Shown here: positions 11,897 through 26,002 of the stretch, piece after piece
Layout: every line of letters begins with the position of its first letter
How positions within the stretch are numbered: the first letter of the stretch is position 1
Assembly: GCA_037013495.1 (NCBI GenBank)
Contig: CM072810.1
Coordinates: 37,663,843 to 37,727,842, forward strand
Reading direction: 5' to 3'
Length of the DNA stretch: 64,000 nt
Source of the DNA: Hippophae tibetana
Taxonomy: Eukaryota > Streptophyta > Magnoliopsida > Rosales > Elaeagnaceae
Made by a program: the position numbers and the translations under genes
Notes under the pieces: generated by a model
Database searches by the model: none
The model's input: only the letters and a program-made list of their open reading frames with translations
Told to the model about the DNA's origin: nothing

Positions 11897-14800
11897 ATGC
11901 AGCTGAGCAGAAATTTTGAACTCTATATCATGCAAGAGGATGAAACTTTGAACAACTTCTACGCAGGTTTTTCAATCATTGTCAACTACTCGTACAATTT
12001 GGATGGACCTATTTGGAAAAAACGTAGATTGAGAAAATTGTTGTTATCCTACATTATCATTTTCAAGAAAAAGATACCTTGCTTAAATCCATATAGAAGG
12101 CCTGTGAACTTACTGTTAAATGAATCAGTTGGGAAATTATTCGAACTGCATTATTTGTTGCCAAAATGATAGCAATCCACTTTGGTGGACGGAAAGAGCT
12201 TGACTTTATAGACATCAAGTATAGTGGTACGAGCGAACCTATTTTGACACAATTGTTAGAAATGATGAATCTAATACCAATGAAGAGAAAATATCTATAC
12301 TTTCCCATAGATTTACTAAATTTCGTAGATAGAATAAACCCGTTTTTAGGGATTTAAGAAAAAGGTAATCCGAGCTCTAAAATGATTGTTTCAATGAATT
12401 TATAGTTGTATTTCTTTCAAGCGACTTCAAACATTTTGGAGACCACTCATATAGGCATTTGAGCCAAAAACTAAATCTAGAACTATGCAGCTGAACATAA
12501 ATTTTGAACTCTATATCATGCAAGAGGATGAAACTTTGAACAAATTCTATGCAGGTTTTTCAATCAATTTCAACTACCCGTACAATTTGGATGGACCTAT
12601 TTGGAAAAAACGTAGATTGAGAAAATTGTTGTTATCCTACATTATCATTTTCAAGAAAAAGATACCTTGCTTAAATCCATATAGAAGGCCTGTGAACTTA
12701 CTGTTAAATGAATCAGTTGGGAAATTATTCGAACTGCATTATTTGTTCCCAAGATGATAGCAATCCACTTTCGTGGACGGAAAGAGCTTGACTTTATAGA
12801 CATCAAGTATAGTGGTACGAGCGAAGCAATATTGACACAATTGTTAGAAATGATGAATCTAATACCAATGAAGATAAAATATCTATACTTTCCCATAGCT
12901 TTACTAAATTTCTTAGAAAGAATAAACCCGTTTTTAGGGATTTTAAAAAAAGGTAATCTGAGCTCTAAAATGATTATTTCAATGAATTTATAGTTGTATT
13001 TCTTCCAAGAGACTTCAAACATTGTGGAGACCACTCATATAGGCATTTGAGCAAAAAACTAAACCTAGAACTATGCAGCTGAGCAGAAATTTTGAACTCT
13101 ATATCATGCAAGAGGATGAAACTTTGAACAACTTCTACGCAGGTTTTTCAATCATTGTCAACTACTCGTACAATTTGGATGGACCTATTTGGAAAAAACG
13201 TAGATTGAGAAAATTGTTGTTATCCTACATTATCATTTTCAAGAAAAAGATACCTTGCTTAAATCCATATAGAAGGCCTGTGAACTTATTGTTAAATGAA
13301 TCAGTTATGAAATTATTCGAACTGCATTATTTGTTACCAAGATGATAGCAATCCACTTTCGTGGACAGAAAGAGCTTGACTTTATAGACATCAAGTATAG
13401 TGGTACGAGCGAAGCTATATTGACAAAATTGTTAGAATTGATGAATCTAATACCAATGAAGAGAAAATATCTATACTTTCCCATAGATTTACTAAATTTC
13501 GTAGAAAGAATAAACCCGTTTTTAGGGATTTAAGAAAAAGGTAATCCGAGCTCTAAAATGATTGTTTCAATGAATTTATAGTTGTATTTCTTTCAAGCGA
13601 CTTCAAACATTTTGGAGACCACTCATATAGGCATTTGAGCAAAAAACTAAATCTAGAACTATGCAGCTGAACATACATTTTGAACTCTATATCTTGAAAG
13701 AGGATGAAACTTTGAACAAATTCTACGCAGGTTTTTCAATCATTATCAACTACTCGTACAATTTGGATGGACCTATTTGGAAAAAAAAGTAGATTGAGAA
13801 AATTGTTGTTAGCCTACATTATCATTTTCAAGAAAAAGATACCTTGCTTAAATCCATATAGAAGGGCTGTGAACTTGCTGTTAAATGAATCAGTTCGGAA
13901 ATTATTCGAACTGCATTATTTGTTGCTAAGATGATAGCAATCCACTTTCGCGGATGGAAAAAGCTTGACTTTATAGACATCAAGTATAGTGGTACGAGCG
14001 AAGCTATTTTGACACAATTGTTAGATATGATGAATCTAATACCAATGAAGAGAAAATATCTATACTTTCCCATAGATTTACTAAATTTCGTAGAAAGAAT
14101 AAACCCGTTTTTAGAGATTTATGAAAAAGATAATCCGAGCTCTAAAATGATTATTTCATTGAATTTGTAGTTGTATTTCTTCCAAGCGACTTCAAACATT
14201 TTGGATACCACTCATATAGGCATTTGAGCAAAAAACTAAATGTAGAACTATGCAGCTGAACATAAATTTTGAACTCTATATCTTGCAAGAGGATGAAACT
14301 TTGAACAAATTCTATGCAGGTTTTTCAATCATTATGAGCTACTCGTACAATTTGGATGGACCTATTTGTTAAAAAAGTAGATTGAGAAAATGGTTGTTAG
14401 AATACATTATCATTTCCAACAAAAAGATACCTGGCTTAAATCCATATAGAAGGCCTGTGAACTTACTGTTAAATGAATCAGTTGGGAAATTATTCGAACT
14501 ACATTATTTGTTGCCAAGATGATAGCAATCCACTTTCGCGGATGGAAAGAGCTTGACTTTATAGACATCAAGTATAGTGGTACGAGCGAAGCAATTTTGA
14601 CACAATTGTTAGAATTGATGAATCTAATACCAATGAAGAGAAAATATCTATACTTTCCCATAGATTTACTAAATTTCTTAGAAAGAATAAACCCGTTTTT
14701 AGGGATTTAAAAAAAAGGTAATCCGATCTCTAAAATGATTATTTAAATGAATTTATAGTTGTATTTCTTCCAAGAAACTTCAAACATTTTGGAGACCACT

Positions 14801-17800
14801 CATATAGGCATTTGAGCAAAAAATAAATCTAGAACTATGTAGCTGAACATAAATTTTGAACTCTATATAATGCAAGAGGATGAAACTTTGAACAAATTCT
14901 ATGCAGGTTTTTCAATCAATTTCAACTACCCGTACAATATGGATGGACCTATTTGGAAAAAACGTAGATTGAGAAAATTGTTGTTAGCCTACATTATCAT
15001 TTTCAAGAAAAAGATACCTTGCTTAAATCCATATAGAAGGCGTGTGAACTTACTGTTAAATGAATCAGTTGGGAAATTATTCGAACTGCATTATTTGTTA
15101 CCAAGATGATAGCAATCCACTTTCGTGGACGGAAAGAGCTTGACTTTATAGACATCAAGTATAGTGGTACGAGCGGAGCAATTTTGACACAATTGTTAGA
15201 ATTGATGAATCTAATACCAATGAAGAGAAAATATCTATACTTTCCCATAGATTTACTAAATTTCGTAGAAAGAATAAACCCGTTTTTAGGGATTTAAGAA
15301 AAAGGTAATCCGAGCTCTAAAATGATTATTTCAATGAATTTATAGCTGTATTTCTTCCAAGCGACTTCAAACATTGTGGAGACCAGTCATATAGGCATTT
15401 GAGCAAAAAACTAAACCTAGAACTATGCAGCTGAGCAGAAATTTTGAACTCTATATCATGCAAGAGGATGAAACTTTGAACAACTTCTACGCAGGTTTTT
15501 CAATCATTATCAACTACTCGTACAATTTGGATGGACCTATTTGTTAAAAAAGTAGATTGAGAAAATGGTTGTTAGAATACATTATCATTTCCAACAAAAA
15601 GATACCTGGCTTAAATCCATATAGAAGGCCTGTGAACTTACTGTTAAATGAATCAGTTGGGAAATTATTCGAACTGCATTATTTGTTGCCAAGATGATAG
15701 CAATCCACTTTCGCGGATGGAAAGAGCTTGACTTTATAGACATCAAGTATAGTGGTACGAGCGAAGCAATTTTGACACAATTGTTAGAATTGATGAATCT
15801 AATACCAATGAAGAGAAAATATCTATACTTTCCCATAGATTTACTAAATTTCTTAGAAAGAATAAACCCGTTTTTAGGGATTTAAAAAAAAGGTAATCCG
15901 ATCTCTAAAATGATTATTTAAATGAATTTATAGTTGTATTTCTTCCAAGAAACTTCAAACATTTTGGAGACCACTCATATAGGCATTTGAGCAAAAAATA
16001 AATCTAGAACTATGTAGCTGAACATAAATTTTGAACTCTATATAATGCAAGAGGATGAAACTTTGAACAAATTCTATGCAGGTTTTTCAATCAATTTCAA
16101 CTACCCGTACAATATGGATGGACCTATTTGGAAAAAAGTAGATTGAGAAAATTGTTGTTATCCTACATTATCATTTTCAAGAAAAAGATTCCTTGCTTAA
16201 ATCCATATAGATGGCCTGTGAACTTACTGTTAAATGAATCAGTTGGGAAATTATTCGAACTGCATTATTTGTTACCAAGATGATAGCAATCCACTTTCGT
16301 GGACGGAAAGAGCTTGACTTTATAGACATCAAGTATAGTGGTACGAGCGAAGCAATTTTGACAAAATTGTTAGAATTGATGAATCTAATACCAATGAAGA
16401 GAAAATATCTATACTTTCCCATAAATTTACTAAATTTTGTAGAAAGAATAAACCCGTTTTTAGGTATTTAAGAAAAAGGTAATCCGAGTTCTAAAATGAT
16501 TATTTCAATGAATTTATAGTTGTTTTTGTTTCAAGCGACTTCAAACATTTTGGAGACCACTCATATAGGCATTTGAGCAAAAAACTAAATCTAGAACTAT
16601 GCAGGTGAACATAAATTTTGAACTCTATATCTTGCAAGAGGATGAAACTTAGAACAAATTCTATGCAGGTTTTTCGATCATAATCAACTACTCGTACAAT
16701 TTGGATGGACCTATTTGTTAAAAAAGTAGATTGAGAAAATGGTTGTTAGCCTACATTATCATTTCCAAGAAAAAGATACCTTGCTTAAATCCATATAGAA
16801 GGCCTGTGAACTTACTGTTAAATGAATTAGTTGGGAAATTATTCGAACTGCATTATTTGTTACCAAGATGATAGCAATCCACTTTCGTGGACGGAAAGAG
16901 CTTGACTTTATAGACATCAAGTATAGTGGTACGAGCGGAGCAATTTTGACACAATTGTTAGAATTGATGAATCTAATACCAATGAATAGAAAATATCTAT
17001 ACTTTCCCATAGATTTACTAAATTTCGTAGAAAGAATAAACCCGTTTTTAGGGATTTAAGAAAAAGGTAATCCGATCTCTAAAATGATTATTTCAATGAA
17101 TTTATAGTTGTATTTCTTCCAAGAGACTTCAAACTTTTTGGAGACCACTCATATAGGCATTTGAGCAAAAAACTAAACCTAGAACTATGCAGCTGAGCAA
17201 AAATTTTGAACTCTATATCATGCAAGAGGATGAAACGTTGAACAAATTCTACGCAGGTTTTTCAATCATTATCAACTACTCGTACAATTTGGATGGACCT
17301 ATTTGGAAAAAACGTAGATTGAGAAAATTGTTGTTATCCTACATTATCATTTTCAAGAAAAAGATTCCTTGCTTAAATCCATATAGATGGCCTGTGAACT
17401 TACTGTTAAATGAATCAGTTGGGAAATTATTCGAACTGCATTATTTGTTACCAAGATGATAGCAATCCACTTTCGTGGACGGAAAGAGCTTGACTTTATA
17501 GACATCAAGTATAGTGGTACGAGTGAAGCAATTTTGACAAAATTGTTAGAATTGATGAATCTAATACCAATGAAGAGAAAATATCTATACTTTCCCATAG
17601 ATTTACTAAATTTCGTAGAAAGAATAAACCCGTTTTTAGGTATTTAAGAAAAAGGTAATCCGAGTTCTAAAATGATTATTTCAATGAATTTATAGTTGTT
17701 TTTCTTCCAAGCGACTTCAAACATTTTGGAGACCACTCATATAGGCATTTGAGCAAAAAACTAAATCTAGAACTATGCAGCTGAACATAAATTTTGAACT

Positions 17801-20800
17801 CTATATCTTGCAAGAGGATGAAACTTTGAACAAATTCTATGCAGGTTTTTCGATCATAATCAACTACTCGTACAATTTGGATGGACCTATTTGTTAAAAA
17901 ATTAGATTGAGAAAATGGTTGTTAGCCTACATTATCATTTCCAAGAAAAAGATACCTTGCTTAAATCCATATAGAAGGCCTGTGAACTTATTGTTAAATG
18001 AATTAGTTGGGAAATTATTCGAACTGCATTATTTGTTACCAAGATGATAGCAATCCACTTTCGTGGACGGAAAGAGCTTGACTTTATAGACATCAAGTAT
18101 AGTGGTACGAGCGAAGCAATTTTGACACAATTGTTAGAATTGATGAATATAATACCAATGAAGAGAAAATATCTATACTTTCCCATAGATTTACTAAATT
18201 GCTTAGAAAGAATAAACCCGTTTTTAGGGATTTAAAAAATAGGTAATCCGATCTCTAAAATGATTATTTAAATGAATTTATAGTTGTATTTCTTCCAAGA
18301 AACTTCAAACATTTTGGAGACCACTCATATAGGCATTTGAGCAAAAAATAAATCTAGAACTATGTAGCCGAACATAAATTTTGAACTCTATATCATGTAA
18401 GAGGATGAAACTTTGAACAAATTCTATGCAGGTTTTTCAATCAATTTCAACTACCCGTAAAATTTGGATCGACCTATTTGGAAAAAACGTAGATTGAGAA
18501 AATCGTTGTTAGCCTACATTATCATTTTCAAGAAAAAGATACCTTGCTTAAATCCATATAGAAGGCCTGTGAACTTACTGTTAAATGAATCAGTTGGGAA
18601 ATTATTCGAACTGCATTATTTGTTACCAAGATGATAGCAATCCACTTTCGTGGATGGAAAGAGCTTGAATTTATAGACATCAAGTATAGTGGTACGAGCG
18701 AAGCTATATTGACACAATTGTTAGAAATGATGAATCTAATACCAATGAAGAGAAAATATCTATACTTTCCCATAGATTTACTAAATTTCTTAGAAAGAAT
18801 AAACCCGTTTTTAGGGATTTAAAAAATAGGTAATCCGATCTCTAAAATGATTATTTCAATGAATTTATAGTTGTATTTCTTTAAAGAAACTTCAAACATT
18901 TTGGAGACCACTCATATAGGCATTTGAGCAAAAAATAAATCTAGAACTATGTAGCCGAACATAAATTTTGAACTCTATATCATGCAAGAGGATGAAACTT
19001 TGAACAAATTCTATGCAGGTTTTTCAATCAATTTCAACTACCCGTACAATTTGGATGGACCTATTTGGAAAAAACGTAGATTCAGAAAATTGTTGTTAGC
19101 CTACATTATCATTTTCAAGAAAAAGATACCTTGCTTAAATCCATATAGAAGGCCTGTGAACTTACTGTTAAATGAATCAGTTGGGAAATTATTCGAACTG
19201 CATTATTTGTCACCAAGATGATAGCAATCCACTTTCGTGGACGGAAAGAACTTGACTTTATAGACATCAAGTATAGTGGTACGAGCGAAGCTATATTGAC
19301 ACAATTGTTGGAAATGATGAATCTAATACCAATGAAGATAAAATATCTATACTTTCCCATAGCTTTCCTAAATTTCTTAGAAAGAATAAACCCGTTTTTA
19401 GGGATTTAAAAAAAAGGTAATCCGAGCTCTAAAATGATTATTTCAATGAATTTATAGTTGTATTACTTCCAAGAGACTTCAAACATTGTGGAGACCACTC
19501 ATATAGGCATTTGAGCAAAAAACTAAACCTAGAACTATGTAGCTGAGCAGAAATTTTGAACTCTATATCATGCAAGAGGATGAAACTTTGAACAAATTCT
19601 ACGCAGGTTTTTTAATCATTATCAACTACTCGTACAATTTGGATGGACCTATTTGGAAAAAACGTAGATTGAGAAAATTGTTGTTATCCTACATTATCAT
19701 TTTCAAGAAAAAGATACCTTGCTTAAATCCATATAGAAGGCCTGTGAACTTACTGCTAAATGAATCAGTTGGGAAATTATTCGAACTGCATTATTTGTTA
19801 CCAAGAGGATAGCAATCCACTTTCGTGGACAGAAAGAGCTTGACTTTATAGACATCAAGTATAGTGGTACGAGCGAAGCTATATTGACAAAATTGTTAGA
19901 ATTGATGAATCTAATACCAATGAAGAGAAAATATCTATACTTTCCCATAGATTTACTAAATTTCGTAGAAAGAATAAACCCGTTTTTAGGGATTTAAGAA
20001 AAAGGTAATCCGAGCTCTAAAATGATTGTTTCAATGAATTTATAGTTGTATTTCTTCCAAGCGACTTCAAACATTTTGGAGACCACTCATATACGCATTT
20101 GAGCAAAAAACTAAATCTAGAACTATGCAGCTGAACATAAATTTTGAACTCTATATCTTGCAAGAGGATGAAACTTTGAACAAATTCTATGCAGGTTTTT
20201 CAATCATTATCAACAACTCGTACAATTTGGATGGACCTATTTGTTAAAAAAGTAGATTGAGAAAATGGTTGTTAGAATACATTATCATTTCCAAGAAAAA
20301 GATACCTTGCTTAAATCCATATAGAAGGCCTGTGAACTTACTGTTAAATAAATCAGTTGGGAAATTATTCGAACTGCATTATTTGTTGCCAAGATGATAG
20401 CAATCCACTTTCGCGGATGGAAAGAGCTTGACTTTATAGACATCAAGTATAGTGGTACGAGCGAAGCAATTTTGACACAATTGTTAGAATTGATGAATAT
20501 AATACCAATGAAGAGAAAATATCTATACTTTCCCATAGATTTACTAAATTGCTTAGAAAGAATAAACCCGTTTTTAGGGATTTAAGAAAATGGTAATCCG
20601 ATCTCTAAAATGATTATTTAAATGAATTTATAGTTGTATTTCTTCTAAGAAACTTCAAACATTTTGGAGACCACTCATATAGGCATTTGAGCAAAAAATA
20701 AATCTAGAACTATGTAGGTGAACATAAATTTTGAACTCTATATCATGCAAGAGGATGAAACTTTGAACAAATTCTATGCAGGTTTTTCAATCAATTTCAA

Positions 20801-22471
20801 CTACCCGTACAATATGGATGGACCTATTTGGAAAAAACGTAGATTGAGAAAATTCTTGTTAGCCTACATTATCATTTTCAAGAAAAAGATACCTTGCTTA
20901 AATCCATATAGAAGGCCTCTGAACTTACTGTTAAATGAATCAGTTGGAAATTATTCGAACTGCATTATTTGTTACCAAGATGATAGTAATCCACTTTCGC
21001 GGATGGAAAGAGCTTGACTTTATAGACATCAAGTATAGTGGTACGAGCGAAGCAATTTTGACACAATTGTTAGAATTGATGAATATAATACCAATGAAGA
21101 GAAAATATCTATACTTTCCCATAGATTTACTAAATTGCTTAGAAAGAATAAACCCGTTTTTAGGGATTTAAGAAAATGGTAATCCGATCTCTAAAATGAT
21201 TATTTAAATGAATTTATAGTTGTATTTCTTCTAAGAAACTTCAAACATTTTGGAGACCACTCATATAGGCATTTGAGCAAAAAATAAATCTAGAACTATG
21301 TAGCTGAACATAAATTTTGAACTCTATATCATGCAAGAGGATGAAACTTTGAACAAATTCTATGCAGGTTTTTCAATCAATTTCAACTACCCGTACAATA
21401 TGGATGGACCTATTTGGAAAAAACGTAGATTGAGAAAATTGTTGTTAGCCTACATTATCATTTTCAAGAAAAAGATACCTTGCTTAAATCCATATAGAAG
21501 GCCTCTGAACTTACTGTTAAATGAATCAGTTGGAAATTATTCGAACTGCATTATTTGTTACCAAGATGATAGCAATCCACTTTCGTGGACGGAAAGAGCT
21601 TGACTTTATAGACATCAAGTATAGTGGTACGAGCGAAGTAATTTTGACACAATTGTTAGAATTGATGAATCTAATACCAATGAAGAGAAAATATCTATAC
21701 TTTCCCATAGATTTACTAAATTTCTTAGAAAGAATAAACCCGTTTTTAGGGATTTAAGAAAAAGGTAATCCGAGCTCTAAAATGATTATTTCATTGAATT
21801 TATAGTTGTATTTCTTCCAAGTGACTTCAAACATTTTGGATACCACTCATATAGGCATTTGAGCAAAAAATAAATCTAGAACTATGTAGCTGAATATAAA
21901 TTTTGAACTCTATATCATGCAAGAGGATGAAACTTTGAACAAATTCTATGCAGGTTTTTCAATCAATATCGACACCTTGTACAATTTGGATGGACCTATT
22001 TGGAAAAAAAAGTAGATTTAGAAAATTGTTGTTAGCCTACATTATCATTTTCAAGAAAAAGATACCTTGCTTAAATCCATATAGAAGGCCTGTGAACTTG
22101 CTGTTAAATGAATCAGTTGGAAATTATTCGAACTGCATTATTTGTTACCAAGATGATAGCAATCCACTTTCGTGGACGGAAAGAGCTTGACTTTATAGAC
22201 ATCAAGTATAGTGGTACGAGCGAAGCAATTTTGACACAATTGTTAGAATTAATGAATCTAATACCAATGAAGAGAAAATATCTATACTTTCCCATAGATT
22301 TACTAAATTTCTTAGAAAGAATAAACCCGTTTTTAGGGATTTAAGAAAAAGGTAATCCGAGCTCTAAAATGATTATTTCATTGAATTTATAGTTGTATTT
22401 CTTCCAAGTGACTTCAAACATTTTGGATACCACTCATATAGGCATTTGAGCAAAAAACTAAATCTAGAACT
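11897..22471 (+). repeat. Higher-order repeat copy 2 (18 monomers M21-M38, 10,575 bp)
   Basis: This is the second copy of the 18-mer unit. In the stretches compared I found one substitution relative to copy 1: C at 9840 against G at 20415. Indel positions, subtype order and monomer lengths match exactly; anchor spacing is constant at 10,575 bp from M4/M22 through M20/M38. Right-hand identity ends at 11919/22494, where copy 1 continues into M2-type sequence and copy 2 into the M39 subtype (A at 11920 against T at 22495). M21 matches M2 from 11889 onward. The junction joining the two units therefore lies within 11889-11919. Confidence 0.93.
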
Positions 22472-25400
22472 ATGCAGCTGAGCAGAAATTTTGATCTCTA
22501 TATCATGCAAGAGGATGAAACTTTGAACAAATTCTATGCAGGTTTTTCAATCAATATCAACACCTCGTACAATTTGGATGGACCTATTTGGAAAAAAAAA
22601 AGTAGATTGAGAAAATTGTTGTTAGCCTACATTATCATTTTCAAGAAAAAGATACCTTGCTTAAATCCATATAGAAGGCCTGTGAACTTGCTGTTAAATG
22701 AATCAGTTCGGAAATTATTCGAACTGCATTATTTGTTGCTAAGATGATAGCAATCCACTTTCGCGGATGGAAAGAGCTTGACTTAATAGACATCAAGTAT
22801 AGTGGTACGAGCGAAGCTATTTTGACACAATTGTTAGAATTGATGAATCTAATACCAATGAAGAGAAAATATCTATACTTTCCCATAGATTTACTAAATT
22901 TCTTAGAAAGAATAAACCCGTTTTTAGGGATTTAAGAAAAGGTAATCCGTGCTCTAAAATGATTATTTCAATGAATTTATAGTTGTATTTCTTCCAAGCA
23001 ACTTCAAACATTTTGGAGACCACTCATATAGGCATTTGAGCAAAAAAACTAAATCTAGAACAATGCAGCTGAACATGAATTTTGAACTCTTTATCATGCA
23101 AGAGGATGAAACTTTGAACAAATTCTATGCAGGTTTTTCAATCAATTTCAACTACCCATACAATTTGGATGGACCTATTTGGAAAAAAACGTAGATTGAG
23201 AAAATTGTTGTTAGCCTACATTATCATTTTCAAGAAAAAGATACCTTGCTTAAATCCATATAGAAGGCCTGTGAACTTACTGTTAAATGAATCAGTTGGG
23301 AAATTATTCGAACTGCATTATTTGTTGCCAAGATGATAGCAATCCACTTTCTTGGATGGAAAGAGCTTGACTTTATAGACATCAAGTATAGTGGTACAAG
23401 CGAAGCTATTTTGACACAATTGTTAGAAATGATGAATCTAATACCAATGAAGATAAAATATCTATACTTTCCCATAGCTTTACTAAATTTCTTAGAAAGA
23501 ATAAACCCGTTTTTAGGGATTTAAAAAAAGGTAATCCGAGCTCTAAAATGATTATTTCAATGAATTTATAGTTGTATTTCTTCCAAGAGACTTCAAACTT
23601 TTTGGAGACCACTCATATAGGCATTTGAGCAAAAAACTAAACCTAGAACTATGCAGCTGAGCAGAAATTTTGATCTCTATATCATGCAAGAGGATGAAAC
23701 TTTGAACAAATTCTACGCAGGTTTTTCAATCAGTATCAACTATCCTACAATTTGGATGGACCTATTTGGAAAAAACGTAGATTGAGAAAATTGTTGTTAT
23801 CCTACATTATCATTTTCAAGAAAAAGATACCTTGCTTAAATCCATATAGAAGGCCTGTGAACTTACTGTTAAATGAATCAGTTGGAAATTATTCGAACTG
23901 CATTATTTGTTACCAAGATGATAGCAATCCACTTTCGTGGACGGAAAGAGCTTGACTTTATAGACATCAAGTATAGTGGTACGAGCGAAGCAATTTTGAC
24001 ACAATTGTTAGAATTGATGAATCTAATACTAATGAAGAGAAAATATCTATACTTTCCCATAGATTTACTAAATTTCTTAGAAAGAATAAACCCGTTTTTA
24101 GGGATTTAAGAAAAAGGTAATCCGAGCTCTAAAATGATTATTTCATTGAATTTATAGTTGTATTTCTTCCAAGTGACTTCAAACATTTTGGATACCACTC
24201 ATATAGGAATTTGAGCAAAAAACTAAATCTAGAACTATGCAGCTGAGCAGAAATTTTGATCTCTATATCATGCAAGAGGATGAAACTTTGAACAAATTCT
24301 ATGCATGTTTTTCAATCAATATCAACACCTCGTACAATTTGGATGGACCTATTTGAAAAAAAAAGTAGATTGAGAAAATTGTTTTTAGCCTACATTATCA
24401 TTTTCAAGAAAAAGATACCTTGCTTAAATCCATATAGAAGGCCTGTGAACTTGCTGTTAAATGAATCAGTTCGGAAATTATTCGAACTGCATTATTTGTT
24501 ACCAAGATGATAGAAATCCACTTTCGTGGATGGAAAGAGCTTGACTTAATAGACATCAAGTATAGTGGTACGAGCGAAGCTATATTGACAAAATTGTTAG
24601 AATTGATGAATCTAATACCAATGAAGAGAAAATATCTATACTTTCCCATAGATTTACTAAATTTCTTAGAAAGAATAAACCCGTTTTTAGGGATTTAAGA
24701 AAAAGTAATCCGAGCTCTAAAATGATTATTTCAATGAAGTTATAGTTGTATTTCTTCCAAGCAACTTCAAACATTTTGGAGACCACTCATATAGGCATTT
24801 GAGCAAAAAAACTAAATCTAGAACAATGCAGCTGAACATGAATTTTGAACTCTTTATCATGCAAGAGGATGAAACTTTGAACAAATTCTATGCAGGTTTT
24901 TCAATCAATTTCAACTACCCATACAATTTGGATGGACCTATTTGGAAAAAAACGTAGATTGAGAAAATTATTGTTAACCTACATTATCATTTTCAAGAAA
25001 AAGATACCTTGCTTAAATCCATATAGAAGGCCTGTGAACTTACTGTTAAATGAATCAGTTGGGAAATTATTCGAACTGCATTATTTGTTGCCAAGATGAT
25101 AGCAATCCACTTTCTTGGATGGAAAGAGCTTGACTTTATAGACATCAAGTATAGTGGTACAAGCGAAGCTATTTTGACACAATTGTTAGAAATGATGAAT
25201 CTAATACCAATGAAGATAAAATATCTATACTTTCCCATAGCTTTACTAAATTTCTTAGAAAGAATAAACCCGTTTTTAGGGATTTAAGAAAAAGGTAATC
25301 CAACCTCTAAAATGATTATTTCATTGAATTTATAGTTGTATTTCTTCCAAGTGACTTCAAACATTTTGGATACCACTCATATAGGAATTTGAGCAAAAAA

Positions 25401-26002
25401 CTAAATCTAGAACTATGCAGCTGAGCAGAAATTTTGATCTCTATATCATGCAAGAGGATGAAACATTGAACAAATTCTACGCAGGTTTTTCAATCAATAT
25501 CAACACCTCGTACAATTTGGATGGACCTATTTGGAAAAAAAATTAGATTGAGAAAATTGTTGTTAGCCTACATTATCATTTACAAGAAAAAGATACCTTG
25601 CTTAAATCCATATAGAAGGCCTGTGAACTTGCTGTTAAATGAATCAGTTCGGAAATTATTCGAACTACATTATTTGTTACCAAGATGATAGCAATCCACT
25701 TTCGTGGACGGAAAGAGCTTGACTTTATAGAAATCAAGTATAGTGGTACGAGCGAAGCTATATTGACACAATTGTTAGAAATGATGAATCTAATACCAAT
25801 GAAGAGAAAATATCTATACTTTCCCATAGATTTACTAAATTTCTTAGAAAGAATAAACCCGTTTTTAGGGATTTAAAAAAAAGGTAATCCGATCTCTAAA
25901 ATGATTATTTCAATGAATTTATAGTTGTATTTCTTCCAAGAAACTTCAAACATTTTGGAGACCACTCATATAGGCATTTGAGCAAAAAATAAATCTAGAA
26001 CT
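22472..26002 (+). repeat. Trimer-register block M39-M44
   Basis: M39-M40 recur as M42-M43 at an offset of about 1763 bp, sharing variants such as TTTTGATCTC, the AACACCTCG subtype and CTTTCTTGGATGG. The third members, M41 and M44, differ, so only two of three positions remain in register. M39 has the longest A-run seen (10 A, at about 22592-22601), and its anchor lies 591 bp from that of M38. M40-M41 closely match M100-M101, about 35,253 bp (60 monomers) downstream, linking this block with the right end of the window. Confidence 0.85.
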
